Shown here: positions 10,145-21,141 of the stretch, piece by piece
Layout of the letters: the number at the start of each line of letters is the position of its first letter
Position numbering within the stretch: position 1 is the stretch's first letter
DNA from: Nigrospora sphaerica
Taxonomy: Eukaryota; Ascomycota; Sordariomycetes; Amphisphaeriales; Apiosporaceae
Length of the DNA stretch: 64,000 nt
Assembly (NCBI GenBank): GCA_018287875.1
Contig: JAGVVL010000022.1
Span: 4,774,001-4,838,000 of the forward strand
Direction of reading: 5' to 3'
Notes under the pieces: model-generated
Databases searched by the model: none
What the model was told of the DNA's origin: nothing
The model's input: only the letters and a program-made list of their open reading frames with translations
Program-made: the position numbers and the translations under genes

Positions 10145-12293
10145 GTTCTTACACCTAGCGACCTATCTAGGCCATGAGGACCCCCTGCGCATCTTAGCCT
10201 AGGAAAACCGTTCCGGGCTGACGTCCGGCCGGGTGAAAAACCTAGGTTCTGCTGCGTCGCACCGCTTCTATCTGCTCTTTGACCTGCCATACCGAGATCG
10301 GGCTCAGCGCGCCCGCTTCCTAGCTGATGAGTTGATTCGCTAGCTGGAACATGTCCAGCCTGCCCGAGCGGAGTAGCCATCTCGCGATAATTCCTGCTTT
10401 TCCGGGGGTGTCGAGCATCCTATCCGTGTCTACCGGTCCTCCTAGAGCTTGGACGAGATGCTCTCGTCTTTCTCTTTCCCGTGGGCAGAAAACGAGGATA
10501 TGCCGGACGGTCTCCCTACCCTGACCGCAGTCACACCATGGGCTGTCGAAGCCTGGTACCCTGCGCTTAAAAAGGAAGTCTCGTAGCCCAATCTTGCCGG
10601 TCCTTGCTTAAACGAGGATCGAGCTCTCTGCCTTGTGAAGTCCTTTATGGAGCTTAAGGACATGCTTATCTGGCGGCATCTTAGTTACTGCCGGGGCTCG
10701 CGCTGTTCGGTTTTTCTGCGTTTATTGCTATCTCTAGAGCCAGTCTCTCTCCTCAGCCTTGTGTGCTGAGTCTCCAGCTAGCTATTCGTTTAGCCACCTC
10801 TTGCAATCGGGAGCGTCGGGGCCTTTCGGTCTGCGCCGGCGAGTCGGTCTTATTAGAATCCATCTGGCTGCGTTATCGTATCTTACTCGGATAAGCGAGG
10901 CGATACATGGCTGTTGGAGCCTTTCTTCCGAAGCCGCCACTCTTTTATTAAGCCATATATCTAAGGGCGATACGTAGGCTTCTGTTTTTAGTGTCGTGGC
11001 TGCTGTCGCCTCGAAGGCCCCCGTGACCTTACGGAGGCACTCAGTCTGAATGTCACTTAGTGTCTTAGCCCTGCTTTTCGGAATATGATAGTGCTATTCT
11101 GAGGCTCCGTAGCCTATAGCAGACCGTACGACGGCTGTGTAGACTTGGCGGGCTCGCTGGAGGGACGCGCCCCATATCGAGCCGGCTATCCGGTTTAGGG
11201 CATAGACCTGTGTCGCCATCTTCTTCGATATCGACTGGATATGGACGTCCCAGCGGAGACGTCTATCCACTTAGATGCTAAGGACGCGGCAGGAGTCTTC
11301 TGGTTCGATTTCGTGCCCTTCTAAGGCTATCTTCGTGTCTGGACCTTTCCGTCTTCGAGAGAAGTGGACTAGGTGATATTTCTGGACTGCGAAGGTCATG
11401 CCGTGGCTGACTGCCCATTCCTTACAGATCCTGTGAGCGGCTTCCAGCCGCTCGCAGGTCTACTCGGGGTCCAAACCGAAGCCCACGAGGTTCGTGTTGT
11501 CTACGAAGGCTATAGTAGCTATCCCTAGTACGGCGCGGAGAGCCTTATAGAGACCGGCTGTATAAAGGCAGAAGAGGATAGGCGATAGGGGTGAGCCCTA
11601 CGGGACGCCTGCCGAGACTGGGATCTCGTCCGATTCCTGGCCATCGAAGAATAGTGTAGTGGACCGGTTAGATAGGAAGCTTCGGATCCAGCTGATAGTC
11701 CATATAGGGATCCTCAGCGCTCGCAGGTTAGCGAGGAGCCTTCCATGGTCGACCGAGTCGAAAGCGCCCGAAATATCCAGCGATAGAAGGGTTGCTGCGC
11801 CTCCATGTTTCCAGGCTGTGCGGACTAGGTCTGTTAGCAACCGTAGGGCTGTTTCCGTGGAGCGGCCTTTCCGGTTGCCCATCTGTTCGTCCGGGAGCAG
11901 TCCGTTCTCTTCGGTAAAGCTAGCTAGCCGTTGCGCTAGTAAGCTCTCGATCGCTTTCCCTATAGTGTTAAGCAGCGCTATAGGTCTCCATCCGCCGGCT
12001 TAATGATACTTGTTTGGCTGCTTTCCTGGCTTCCGGAGGATAACGGTGACTGCTTTCTGGAACGCTCTTAGATAGTATCCTATATGCCAGCACGCTTCCG
12101 CTAGGGAGGCCAGGGCCTGGAAGAGGGGCTTTCCTAGGCGTTTAAGAAATCCGTTCGGAAGCTGGTCTGGTCCAGGTGCCTTCCACTGGCCTGCCTTAGT
12201 AAGGACGTCTTAAACTTGTTCTGCTGTCACCTTGCCGTCCATATCGAGAGGCGCTGCGAGCCGGTTTGCTATTCGGCAGCCAGTATATATAGC
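10110..12293 (-). mobile_element. LINE family 1, copy B (5'-truncated)
   Basis: Non-LTR retrotransposon on the minus strand. The (TAA)n tail reads as TTA repeats at 10110-10144, followed by the conserved 3' UTR. The ORF2 C-terminal region, most of the RT domain and the sequence just before it extend to about 12293, where similarity to copies A, D and E stops: about 2.18 kb of 4.83 kb, typical of incomplete reverse transcription. Several codons are stops where copy A has Gln or Trp, a RIP pattern. The longest open piece (11882-11598) covers the RT motif around SLDISGAFDSVDHG. The zinc-finger end is recognisable on the minus strand near 10500. No clear target-site duplication was found. Confidence 0.9.
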
Positions 12294-13427
12294 TTTGGCT
12301 GGCGAAGTCGGACTCTACAGCCTCCCCGCGGCGCCGGCTGGAAATCTTCCCAGGTCAATTGACTGAGGGAGAGCCGATGTAGAGACGCATTCTGCACGAA
12401 AGTGTAGCGAGGCGCCATTGCTGCGTCGCTATGTCGCTGCACCGGAGTTGTGCTGAGACGGTCTGTGATGCGGGATTTTCGGGCGTCGCACGACCGAAAA
12501 TTTTTCGCCCCCACCAAACGCAGCAAGCAGCCTCGAAAATCGACACCGCGCGACACCGGATCGACGACAAAATAGGCGCGCAGCGAAGGCCCTTGTCTTT
12601 ATAGAGGGATTTGGGTAAAAAAACCATCCGACGTCGACTCGGTTCTCGAAGCGACGACAGGACACCCTCGGCCCTGCCGAGCTCTGAGACGGCTTGCAGT
12701 GAATAGCCGCGAGGGCATCGAACGAATACCTAAGTGGGCGTGCGTACAGAGTAATGGAAGTTGTTAAGAGCACGGGAACGGAGTCGTTAAGGCAATAGTG
12801 GCTACGGCTGGCCGCCTGTGTCGCCCTTCGGGGTGACAGCGCACCGCTCCGGAGACGAACATATAGTGGATCAGGGCAGGTTAGTCGAGGCCTTATAGGG
12901 TACTATGCCGGCGTGGTGGTACCCCTTACCGAAGGCCTATGGTAAGACATAGTCGGCTCGCCGGCAGAGATGGCGGCGAGCAACGGGAAGCCGGTCTAGG
13001 GCTCGCCACCCTAGGACACCGGTGGGCCGTAGTATAACACGACGACCGCGGGACCGGCAGAAGAACAGGGTAGCCCCTACGTCCCCTACTCGCACTAGGG
13101 TCGACTAGAGATGGAACCAGTTCGAGGACTTGCCGTGGAAGGGGATGAACAGCTGGATTGGGCCAGCCCAGGGACCTGGAGACAAGGATGAGACGGACTG
13201 CCTTCGATTGTGCCAAAGGGCATCTTCTCTGTCGGAGTGTCGCTGGCGCAGGTGCTATCCTGGGAGGCTGCAGGTCGAGGAGGTCGTGCTATGGCTCGAG
13301 AGGACGGATGCGTATGTCGGTGGTCCTAGAGAGGGATATGCCCTTGCGGGCTGCTTAAGGTGCAAACCTTCTATTCCCCACCTCTTTCTATGGAAAGCGC
13401 AGAGAACTAGACCCGGGGGATAGGGGG
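12294..13427. other. Unique spacer between two opposed LINE copies
   Basis: 1.13 kb flanked by the 5' truncation points of copy B (minus) and copy A (plus). No recognisable protein family in any frame. The ORFs on both strands are short and inconsistent. GC-rich, with no obvious RIP. It may be displaced host sequence. Confidence 0.45.
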
Positions 13428-16220
13428 CCTCGTGGGAGACTTCAACGTCCACCACCCCGTCTGGGGAGGATACAACGTCCGACCCCATAGAGCAGCTGAT
13501 AAGCTGCTCCAGCTAGCAGAATCCTGGAGACTCCAGCTGATCACACCCCCTGGAACACCGACATGGACTCGAAGAGGGTGCATGGACTCCACGATCGACC
13601 TAGCGTGGGCCACGGACGATCTCCGAACTGCCTACGACGGGTACGCCCCATATGCTGGATCCGATCACCTCCCGCAGGTGATACGCGTGGCTGGACCCCA
13701 TACAGACCGCCAAGACAGGCCACGACGCAGCTGGAAAACAGCTGACTATGACCAGGCGAAGGCAGAAGCGGCATACCTACCACAGCCAGGGCGACTCGAG
13801 ACACCAGAAGAAATCGATAGCTACACTGAAACGTTAACTAAGGATTTAACTCGGATAGCCGACCTAGTTGCCCCCTCCGCTACTCTAAAGGGAGAGGCAA
13901 AGCCTGGTGGAACCGCGAGACAGAAGAAGCTATAGAGAAGGAGCGAAGAGCCCAGCGGATATGGCTTTCCGACAGGACGGACGTAGCTTGGCGAGCCCTC
14001 CGGCAGTCAACTCTCTCAAAGAAGAAAGCAATCCGAGAAGCCAAGACGGCGTCCTGGAGACATATGCTCCACGAGGCGTCTAGCCAGCCAGCTGGCGTCT
14101 GGAATATCGCGAGATGGGCAAGAACGGAAGGAGCAGCACCGCCGTTACCCCCGGCAGTCCCTACACTCTACACACCGCGTGGCGAAGCAACAACCCATAA
14201 GGAGAAAACAGAGGCCTTCCGAGAGAGGTTCTATCCCCTCCCTAAGGCTACGTACACCGGCTTCCGAACAACGAACCGGCTCGTAGCGCCTCTCGATATG
14301 GACAGCAAGGTGACAGCAGAACAAGTCCAAGACGTCCTTACTAAGGCAGGCCAGTGGAAGGCACCTGGACCAGACCAGCTTCCGAACGGATTCCTTAAAC
14401 GCCTAGGAAAGCCCCTCTTCCAGGCCTTGGCCTCCCTAGCGGAAGCGTGCTGGCATATAGGATACTATCTAAGAGCGTTCTGGAAAGCAGTCACCGTTAT
14501 CCTCCGGAAGCCAGGAAAGCAGCCAAACGAGTATCACCAAGCCGGCGGATGGAGACCTATCGCGCTGCTCAACACTATAGGGAAAGCGATCGAGAGCTTA
14601 CTAGAGTAACGGCTAGCTAGCTTTGCCGAAGAGAACGGACTGCTCCCGGACGAACAGATGGGCAACCGGAAAGGCCGCTCCACGGAAACAGCCTTACGGT
14701 TGCTAACGGACCTAGTCCGTACAGCCTGGAAACATAGAGGCGCAGCAACCCTTCTTTCGCTGGATATTTCGGGCGCTTTCGACTCGGTCGACCATGGAAG
14801 GCTCCTCGCTAACCTGCGAGCGCTAAGGGTCCCTATATGGACTATTAGCTGGATCCGAAGCTTCTTATCTAACCGGTCCACTACGCTATTCTTCGACAGC
14901 CAGGAATCGGACGAGATCCCAGTTCCGGCAGGCGTCCCGCAGGGCTCACCCTTATCGCCCATCCTCTTCTGCCTCTATACAGCCGGTCTTTATAAGGCTC
15001 TCCGCGCTATACCAGGAATAGCTACTATAGCCTTCGCAGACGACACGAACCTCGTGGGCTTCGGTTTGGACCCCGAGCAGACTTGCGAGCGGCTGGAAGC
15101 CGCTCACAGGATCTGTAAAGAATGGGCAGTCAGCCACGGCATGACCTTTGCAATCCAGAAATATCACCTAGTCCACTTCTCTCGAAGACGGAAAGGTCCG
15201 GACACAAAGATAGCCTTAGAAGGCCACGAAATCGAACCAGAAGACTCCTGCCGCGTCCTTGGCATCCAGGTGGATAGACGCCTCCGCTGGGACGTCCACA
15301 TCCAGTCGATATCGAAGAAGATGGCGACGCAGGTCTATGCTCTAGACCGGATAGCCGGCTCGATATGGGGCGCGTCTCTCCAGCGAGCCCGCCAAGTCTA
15401 TACAGCCGTCGTACGGTCTGCGATAGGCTATGGAGCTTCAGAGTGGCACCGCCAGATCTCGAAAAATAGAGCTAAGGCACTTAACGACGTCCAGATAGAG
15501 TGCCTCCGAAAGGTCACAGGAGCTTTCAAAGCCACGGCCACTGCAGTACTAGAAACGGAAGCTTACGTGTCCCCCTTAAACACGTGGCTCAACAGAAGGG
15601 TGGCGGCATCGGAAGAGAGGCTCCAACAGCCGCGTATCGCATCACTCATCCAAGCAAGGTGCGATAGCGCAGCTAGATGGATCCTAACAAGACCGACTCG
15701 CCGGCGCAGACCGAAAGGCCCCGACGCTCCCGATCGTAAGAGGTGGCTAGACGAATGGCTAGCTGGAGACTCAGCACATAAGGCTAAGGAGAGAGACTGG
15801 CTTCAAAGATGGCAACAAGCGCAGCAAAATCGAACAGCACGAACCCCGATAGCAACTAAGATGCCGCCAGACAAACACGTCCTCAAGCTCCATAAGGGAC
15901 TCCATAAAGCCGAGAGCTCTATCCTCGTCCAAGCGAGGACTGGCAAGATTGGGCTGCGAGACTTCCTTTTTAAGCGTAGGGTCCCGGGCTTCGACAGCCC
16001 CTGGTGCGTCTGTGGTCAGGGCAGGGAGACCATCCGGCATATCCTCGTTTTCTGCCCACGGGAAAGAGAAAGACGAGAACATCTCGTCCAAGCTCTAGGA
16101 GGACCGATAGACACGGACAGGATGCTCGACACCCCAGGAAAAGCAGGAATTATCGCGAGATGGCTACTCCGCTCGCGTAGGCTGGACATGTTCCAGCTGG
16201 CGAATCAACTCATCAGCTAA
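13428..16220 (+). pseudogene. LINE-1 ORF2 (EN-RT), copy A, with long open RT segment 14658-16220
   Basis: Endonuclease/reverse transcriptase for target-primed insertion. The endonuclease C-terminal half (GDFNVHHP, then SDHLPQV with the catalytic Asp-His pair) lies at 13428-13935. The RT spans about 14500-15500: GRSTETA, SLDISGAFDSVDHG with a catalytic Asp, PAGVPQGSPLSPILF, and the catalytic FADD at about 15038. The uninterrupted 520-codon piece from 14658 also contains the C-terminal Cys/His segment CVCGQGRETIRHILVFCPRE (about 16003-16062), a C-x-C...H...C zinc-binding end seen in such elements, and ends at 16220. There is no RNase H domain. One frameshift, one nonsense codon and the missing N-terminus make it non-autonomous. 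Confidence 0.9.
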
Positions 16221-16411
16221 GAAGCGGGCGCGCTGAGCCCGATCTCGGTATGGCAGGTCAAAGAGCAGATAGAAGCGGTGCGACGCAGCGGAACCTAGGT
16301 TTTTCACCCGGCCGGACGTCAGCCCGGAACGGTTTTCCTAGGCTAAGATGCGCGGGGGGTCCTCATGGCCTAGATAGGTCGCTAGGTGTAAGAACAATAA
16401 TAATAATAATA
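16221..16411 (+). other. Conserved LINE family-1 3' UTR with (TAA)n tail
   Basis: About 175 bp repeated almost unchanged after ORF2 in copies A, B, C, D and E, followed by a TAA/AAT repeat instead of poly(A). It contains two CCTAGG blocks about 45 bp apart flanking a GC-rich CCGGCCGG...CCCGG core, so a stem-loop is likely. Such a 3' end would be the recognition signal for the element's own RT (inference). Confidence 0.75.
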
Positions 16412-16852
16412 ACCCTGGCCAACGCGGACCTTAACGGGAAGGCGTTTTTTAATGACCCGAAGGACTTTGGGTTTTTCGAGAAGCATGTCGGTGCCCCGTA
16501 CTGGGAAAATCGCATGACCGTCAAAACGTAATCAAAATTGCCCCTCTTTCTCCATACCGCTCAGTACGGCAGACGAGCTCTTTAGCTAACACGGTGCGAC
16601 GCCAGGATGGAACTCGTGCGCGGGTACGTGCCGGCACAGTTAATCGACAAGATCTCGCCAACGCCGCTTCACATGACCGTCGCGGCCCACGACAATTTGG
16701 CACCCGCCGAGCTCGCCTTCAAGGCTTACAACCGGGCCTTGGAACCCAAGCAGCTGACCGTGCTCAACTGTGGCCACTTTGAGCCTTACTCGGGCTCCTA
16801 CTTCGAACAAACGACCACGGAGCAAATTGCTTTTATTAAGAAGTGGTTTTGA
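16412..16852 (+). pseudogene. C-terminal fragment of an alpha/beta hydrolase gene
   Basis: Two exons, 16412-16527 and 16606-16852, separated by a 78-bp intron with GT donor, GCTAAC branch site and CAG acceptor. Splicing joins WENRMTVKT to MELVRGYVPAQ and gives a 120-residue sequence typical of the C-terminal third of fungal alpha/beta hydrolases of the dienelactone/S15-like type: DKISPTPLHMTVAAHDNL (with the acid residue, AxHD), ALEPKQLTVLNCGHFEPYSG with the catalytic His, and IAFIKKWF at the end. The nucleophile elbow and the N-terminal two thirds are absent. The LINE A tail abuts codon 1 of the fragment. The 1.1 kb left of LINE A does not encode the missing part, so a deletion or rearrangement accompanied the insertion. 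Little or no RIP. Probably a former member of the catabolic cluster at 0.8-8.9 kb. Confidence 0.75.
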
Positions 16853-17335
16853 GATGCCCCGCCCCCGGCCTCCGTCACGCTCGCGTACACTATATCCTAA
16901 GCAGGCGGGAGAGAGTTGTGTGTGTGACCCGGCCAAACCGGAACCCAAAGGCCGTAGGTGGACTGACCGAGGCCCGCGTCAGACCTCTCACAGGGCTACT
17001 GGCACAAAAACGAACTCGTTAATTGCCCTGCAGTAACTGCGCCTTATATATGCGACAGCTACTTAAGGACTTCCGAAGATGAATGGTTGTTGCTCATTTC
17101 TATTCTTATACTGACTTAAGTACTGAAGTGAAAGTTTCCTACGATACACAGGTATAAAAGGCTCGCCTATAGCGCATTAAATAATTCGGCTATTATATAA
17201 ATAATAATAAAGTTTTCTCGGTAGGCTAAATAATGATAAGCGTGGATAGATAAGGCATATAGAATGAGCTGTATGTGTAGCTCACGGGGTGGATTCGCTT
17301 AAGGGTGAGGATAGCCGCGTTAAGATGCGGTTAAA
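16853..17335. other. AT-rich spacer, no gene seen
   Basis: 3' flank of the hydrolase fragment grading into AT-rich, RIP-like sequence before the tail of LINE C. Short (GT)n and TTATA runs only. Confidence 0.45.
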
Positions 17336-20300
17336 TATTATTATTATTATTATTATTATTCTTACACCTAGCGACCTATTTAGGCTATGAGGACCCCCTG
17401 CGCATCTTAGCCTAGGAAAACCGTTCTGGGCTGACGTCCGGCCGGGTGAAAAACCTAGGTTCCGCTGCGTCGCACCGCTTCTATCTGCTCTTTGACCTGC
17501 CATACCGAGATCGGGCTCAGCGCGCCCGCTTCCTAGCTGATGAGTTGATTCGCCAGCTGGAACATGTCCAGCCTACGCGAGCGGAGTAGCCATCTCGCGA
17601 TAATTCCTGCTTTTCCTAAGGTGTCGAGTATCCTGTCTGTGTTTATCGGTCCTCCTAAAGCTTGGACGAGATGCTCTCGTCTTTCTCTTTCCCGTGGGCA
17701 GAAAACGAGGATATGCTGGACGGTCTCCCTGCCCTAACCGCAGACACACTAGGGGCTGTCGAAGCCTGGGACCCTACGCTTAAAAAGGAAGTCTCGCAGC
17801 CCAATCTTGCCAGTCCTCGCTTAAACAAGGATGGAGCTCTCGGCTTTATAGAGTCCCTTATAGAGCTTGAGGACGTGCTTATCTGGCGGCATCTTAGTTA
17901 CTGCTAGGGTTCGTGTTATTCGATTTTGCTACGCTTATTGCTATCTTTAAAGCTAGTCTCTCTCCTTAGCTTTATATGCTGAGTCTCCAGCTAGCCATTT
18001 GTTTAGCCACCTCTTACGATCGGGAGCGTCGGGGCCTTTCGGTCTGTGCTAGCGAGTCGGTCTTATTAGGATCCATCTAGCTGCGCTATCGCACCTTACT
18101 TAGATAAGTAATATGATATACAGCTGTTGGAGCCTCTCTTCCGATGCCGCCACCCTTCTATTGAGCCACGTGTTTAAGGGGGATACGTAAGCTTCCGTTT
18201 TTAGTACTGCAGTGGCCGTGGCTTTAAAAGCTTCTGTGACCTTTCGGAGGCACTCTGTCTAGACGTCGTTAAGTGCCTTGGCTCTATTTTTCGAGATCTA
18301 GCGGTGCTACTTTGAAGCTCCATAGCTTATTGTAAACCGTATAACGGCTGTATAGACTTAGCGGGCTCGCTAAAGAGAAGCACCTTATATTAAGCCAGCT
18401 ATCTGGTTTAAAGTATAGACCTACGTTGTTATCTTCTTCGATATTGACTAGATATGAACGTCTTAGCGGAGACGTCTATCCACCTGGATACTAAGGATAC
18501 GGCAGGAATCTTCTGGTTCGATTTCGTGGCCTTCTAAGGCTATCTTCGTGTTCGGACTTTTCCGTCTTCGAGAAAAGTGGACTAGGTGCTATTTCTGTAC
18601 TGCAAAGGTTATACCGTGGCTGACTACCTATTCCTTACAGATCCTATAAGCGGCTTCTAGCTGCTCGCAGGTCTACTTAGGGTTTAAACTGAAGCCCACG
18701 AGGTTCGTGTTATCTATAAAGGCTATAGTAGCTATCCCTAGTATAGTATAGAGAGCCTTATAAAGGCCGGCTGTATAGAGGCAGAAGAGGATAAGCGATA
18801 AGGGTGAGCCTTATAGGACGCCTGCCGGGACTAAGATCTCGTCCGATTCCTAGCCGTCGAAGAATAGCATCGTGGACTGGTTAAATAGGAAGCTTCGGAT
18901 CCAGCTAATAGTCTATATAAGGACCCTTAACGCTCGTAAGTTAACGAGAAGCCTTCTATAGTCGACTAAGTCGAAAGCGCCCGAAATATCTAGCGATAGA
19001 AGGGTTACTGCGCGTCTATGTTTCCAGGCTATACAGACTAACTCCGTTAGCAACCGTAAGGCTGTTTCTATAGAGCGGCCTTTCCGGTTGCCCATCTGTT
19101 TATCTGGGAGCAGTCCGTTCTCTTCGGCAAAGCTAGCTAGCTATTGCGTTAGTAGGCTCTCGATTGCTTTCCCTATAATGTTAAGCAGCGCAATAGGTCT
19201 CTATCCGCCGGCTTGGTGATACTTGTTTAGCTGCTTTCCTGGCTTCCGGAGGATAACAGTGACTGCTTTCCGGAACGATCTTAGATAGTATCCTATATGC
19301 TAGCACGCTTCCGCTAGGGAGGCTAGGGCCTAGAAGAGGGGCTTTCCTAGGCGTTTAAGGAATCTATTCGGAAGCTAGTCTAGTCTAGGTGCCTTCCACT
19401 GGCCTGCCTTAGTAAGGACGTCTTAGACTTATTCTGCTGTCACCTTGCTATCCATATCGAGAGGCGCTGCGAGCCGGTTCGTTATTCGGAAGCCGGTGTA
19501 CATAGCCTTAGAGAGGGGATAGAACCTCTCTAAGAAGGCCTATGTTTTCTCCTTATAGGCCGTTACTTCGCCACGCGGTGTGTAAAGCGTAGGGACTGCC
19601 GGGGGTAACGGCGGTACTGCTCCTTCCGTTCTTGCCTATCTTGTAATATTCCAGATGCCAGCTGGCTGAATAGAAGCCTTGTGGAGCATATGTCTCTAGG
19701 ACGCTGTCTTAGCTTCTCGGATCGTTTTCTTTTTCGTAAGGGATGCTTACCGAAGGGCTCGCCAGGCTGCGTCTGTCCTATCGGATAGCCATGCTCGCTA
19801 GGCTCGTCTCTCCTCCTTTATAGCTCTTTTTATATTGTGGTTCCACCAGGCCTTGCCTCTCCCTTTAAAGTGGCGGAGGGGGGCAACTAGGTCGGCTATT
19901 TGAGTTAGCTCCTTAATTAACGTTTCGGTGTAGCTATCGATTTCTTCTGGTGTCTCGAGTCGCCCTAGCTATAGTAGGTATACCGCTTCTGCCTTCGCCT
20001 AGTTATAGTCAGCTGTTTTCTAGCTGCGTCGTGGCCTGTCTTAACAATCTATACAGGGTCCAGCCATGTGCATCACCTAAAGGAGGTGATCGGATCTAGC
20101 AAATAAGGCATACCCATTGTAAGCAGCTCGGAGATCGTCCGTGGCCTAAGCTAAGTCGATCGTGGAGTCCATGCACCCTCTTCGAGTCTATATCGGTGTT
20201 CTAGGGGGAGTAATCAGCTGGAGTCTCTAAGATTCTGCTAACTGGAGCAGCTTGTTAGCTACATTATAGGGTCGGACGTTATATTGTCCCTAGATAAGGT

Positions 20301-20597
20301 GGTGGACATTGAAGTCTCCTATAAGGACTGTTCGTCTTAGCTAAGGTTCGGTATAAAGGGCTTCGATAGCAGGCAGATCCGATTTGCTAGTGGACTTAAG
20401 GGGAGGCAAATATATACAGATAACTATTATACGACTATCTAGTAGTTAGATTATAATACGATACCTATTTAGCTACGCTTTATAAGTCCACTATATTAAG
20501 GTATACTTCTTATTAATATAGATATATACCTTATCTCCTTCAATTACGTAAAGTAGGTAATATAAAGAAAATCTTAGGTAGTAAGTAGTCGGTATAT
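17336..20597 (-). mobile_element. LINE family 1, copy C, 3' part (heavily RIP-mutated)
   Basis: Tail of TTA repeats at 17336-17360, then 3' UTR, RT and endonuclease regions on the minus strand, continuous with copy E up to the Gypsy-1 insertion at 20597. The other part of the same copy resumes at 28514. Nearly every Gln/Trp codon at CpA/TpG is a stop. The longest open piece (19095-18913) is the RT motif region starting MGNRKGRS. It is the most damaged family-1 copy here, which suggests more rounds of RIP and greater age. Confidence 0.9.
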
Positions 20598-20897
20598 TGG
20601 AACCAAGAAACCCCAAACTGTAGGGAGTTTGGTGGAAAGACACGGTCGTGAGGTCGATCCCAAGGGACAATCAGGTGAGGATATCGTTGATCAAGATGAT
20701 CCTTAACGTAGGGAAGTAAAAGAAGCTCAAAATAGTCACGAAAAATGAGCGTGAAGTGCCATAATAAGAGTAGCAGTGTATTAAAAGGAGGGAAAAAGCG
20801 CGCTGTCTTCTGAACTATGAACTGGGCTTCCGAGGCCTAACTTATACTTATGTAAACCCTTAATTAAGGCTTACATAAGAGCCTTAGCCCGGTCTTA
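20598..20897 (-). repeat. Gypsy-1 3' LTR
   Basis: 300 bp, TGG...CTTA on the plus strand (CTCA in the other copy, one RIP change), the TG...CA ends of LTRs. The adjacent inner sequence on the minus strand is a purine-rich GTGGGGGACGG, a good polypurine tract for plus-strand priming. Confidence 0.93.
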
Positions 20898-21141
20898 ACC
20901 GTCCCCCACAGCGAAGTGTGTCGAAAGAAAGAACTGAAAACATCGCAAAAGCTTTAATAGAAAGGAGACAGACAAGCTGGCTATGAGAAGGGCCAGGCCT
21001 ATGGTTCCTTTTAATTAAGTTTATAGCGACCTGCGAAGGTAGCATAGGGTGATGTGGGCGTCCCCCATAACTCGACTTTTTCTTATCCCCGTTCCATAGG
21101 TCAATAAAAGCGCTTCGGCTTTTCCCACGATTTTTCTAAGG

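Larger units (their letters stand above)
13428..16411 (+). mobile_element. LINE family 1, copy A (5'-truncated)
   Basis: Starts abruptly inside the endonuclease domain of ORF2 (GDFNVHHPVWGG region) and runs to the (AAT)n tail at 16395-16411. About 2.98 kb of the 4.83-kb element. It is the least RIP-damaged RT copy in the window. Against copy D, a C-run near 13871 is one base shorter, which breaks the frame between 13935 and 14064, and there is a CAA-to-TAA type stop at 14607. It ends directly against the alpha/beta hydrolase fragment. Confidence 0.93.

Noticed and set aside
12480..12560. Possible promoter or hairpin (palindromic GAAAATTTTTC)
   Set aside because: A short AT palindrome by itself is not informative, and no gene starts next to it.
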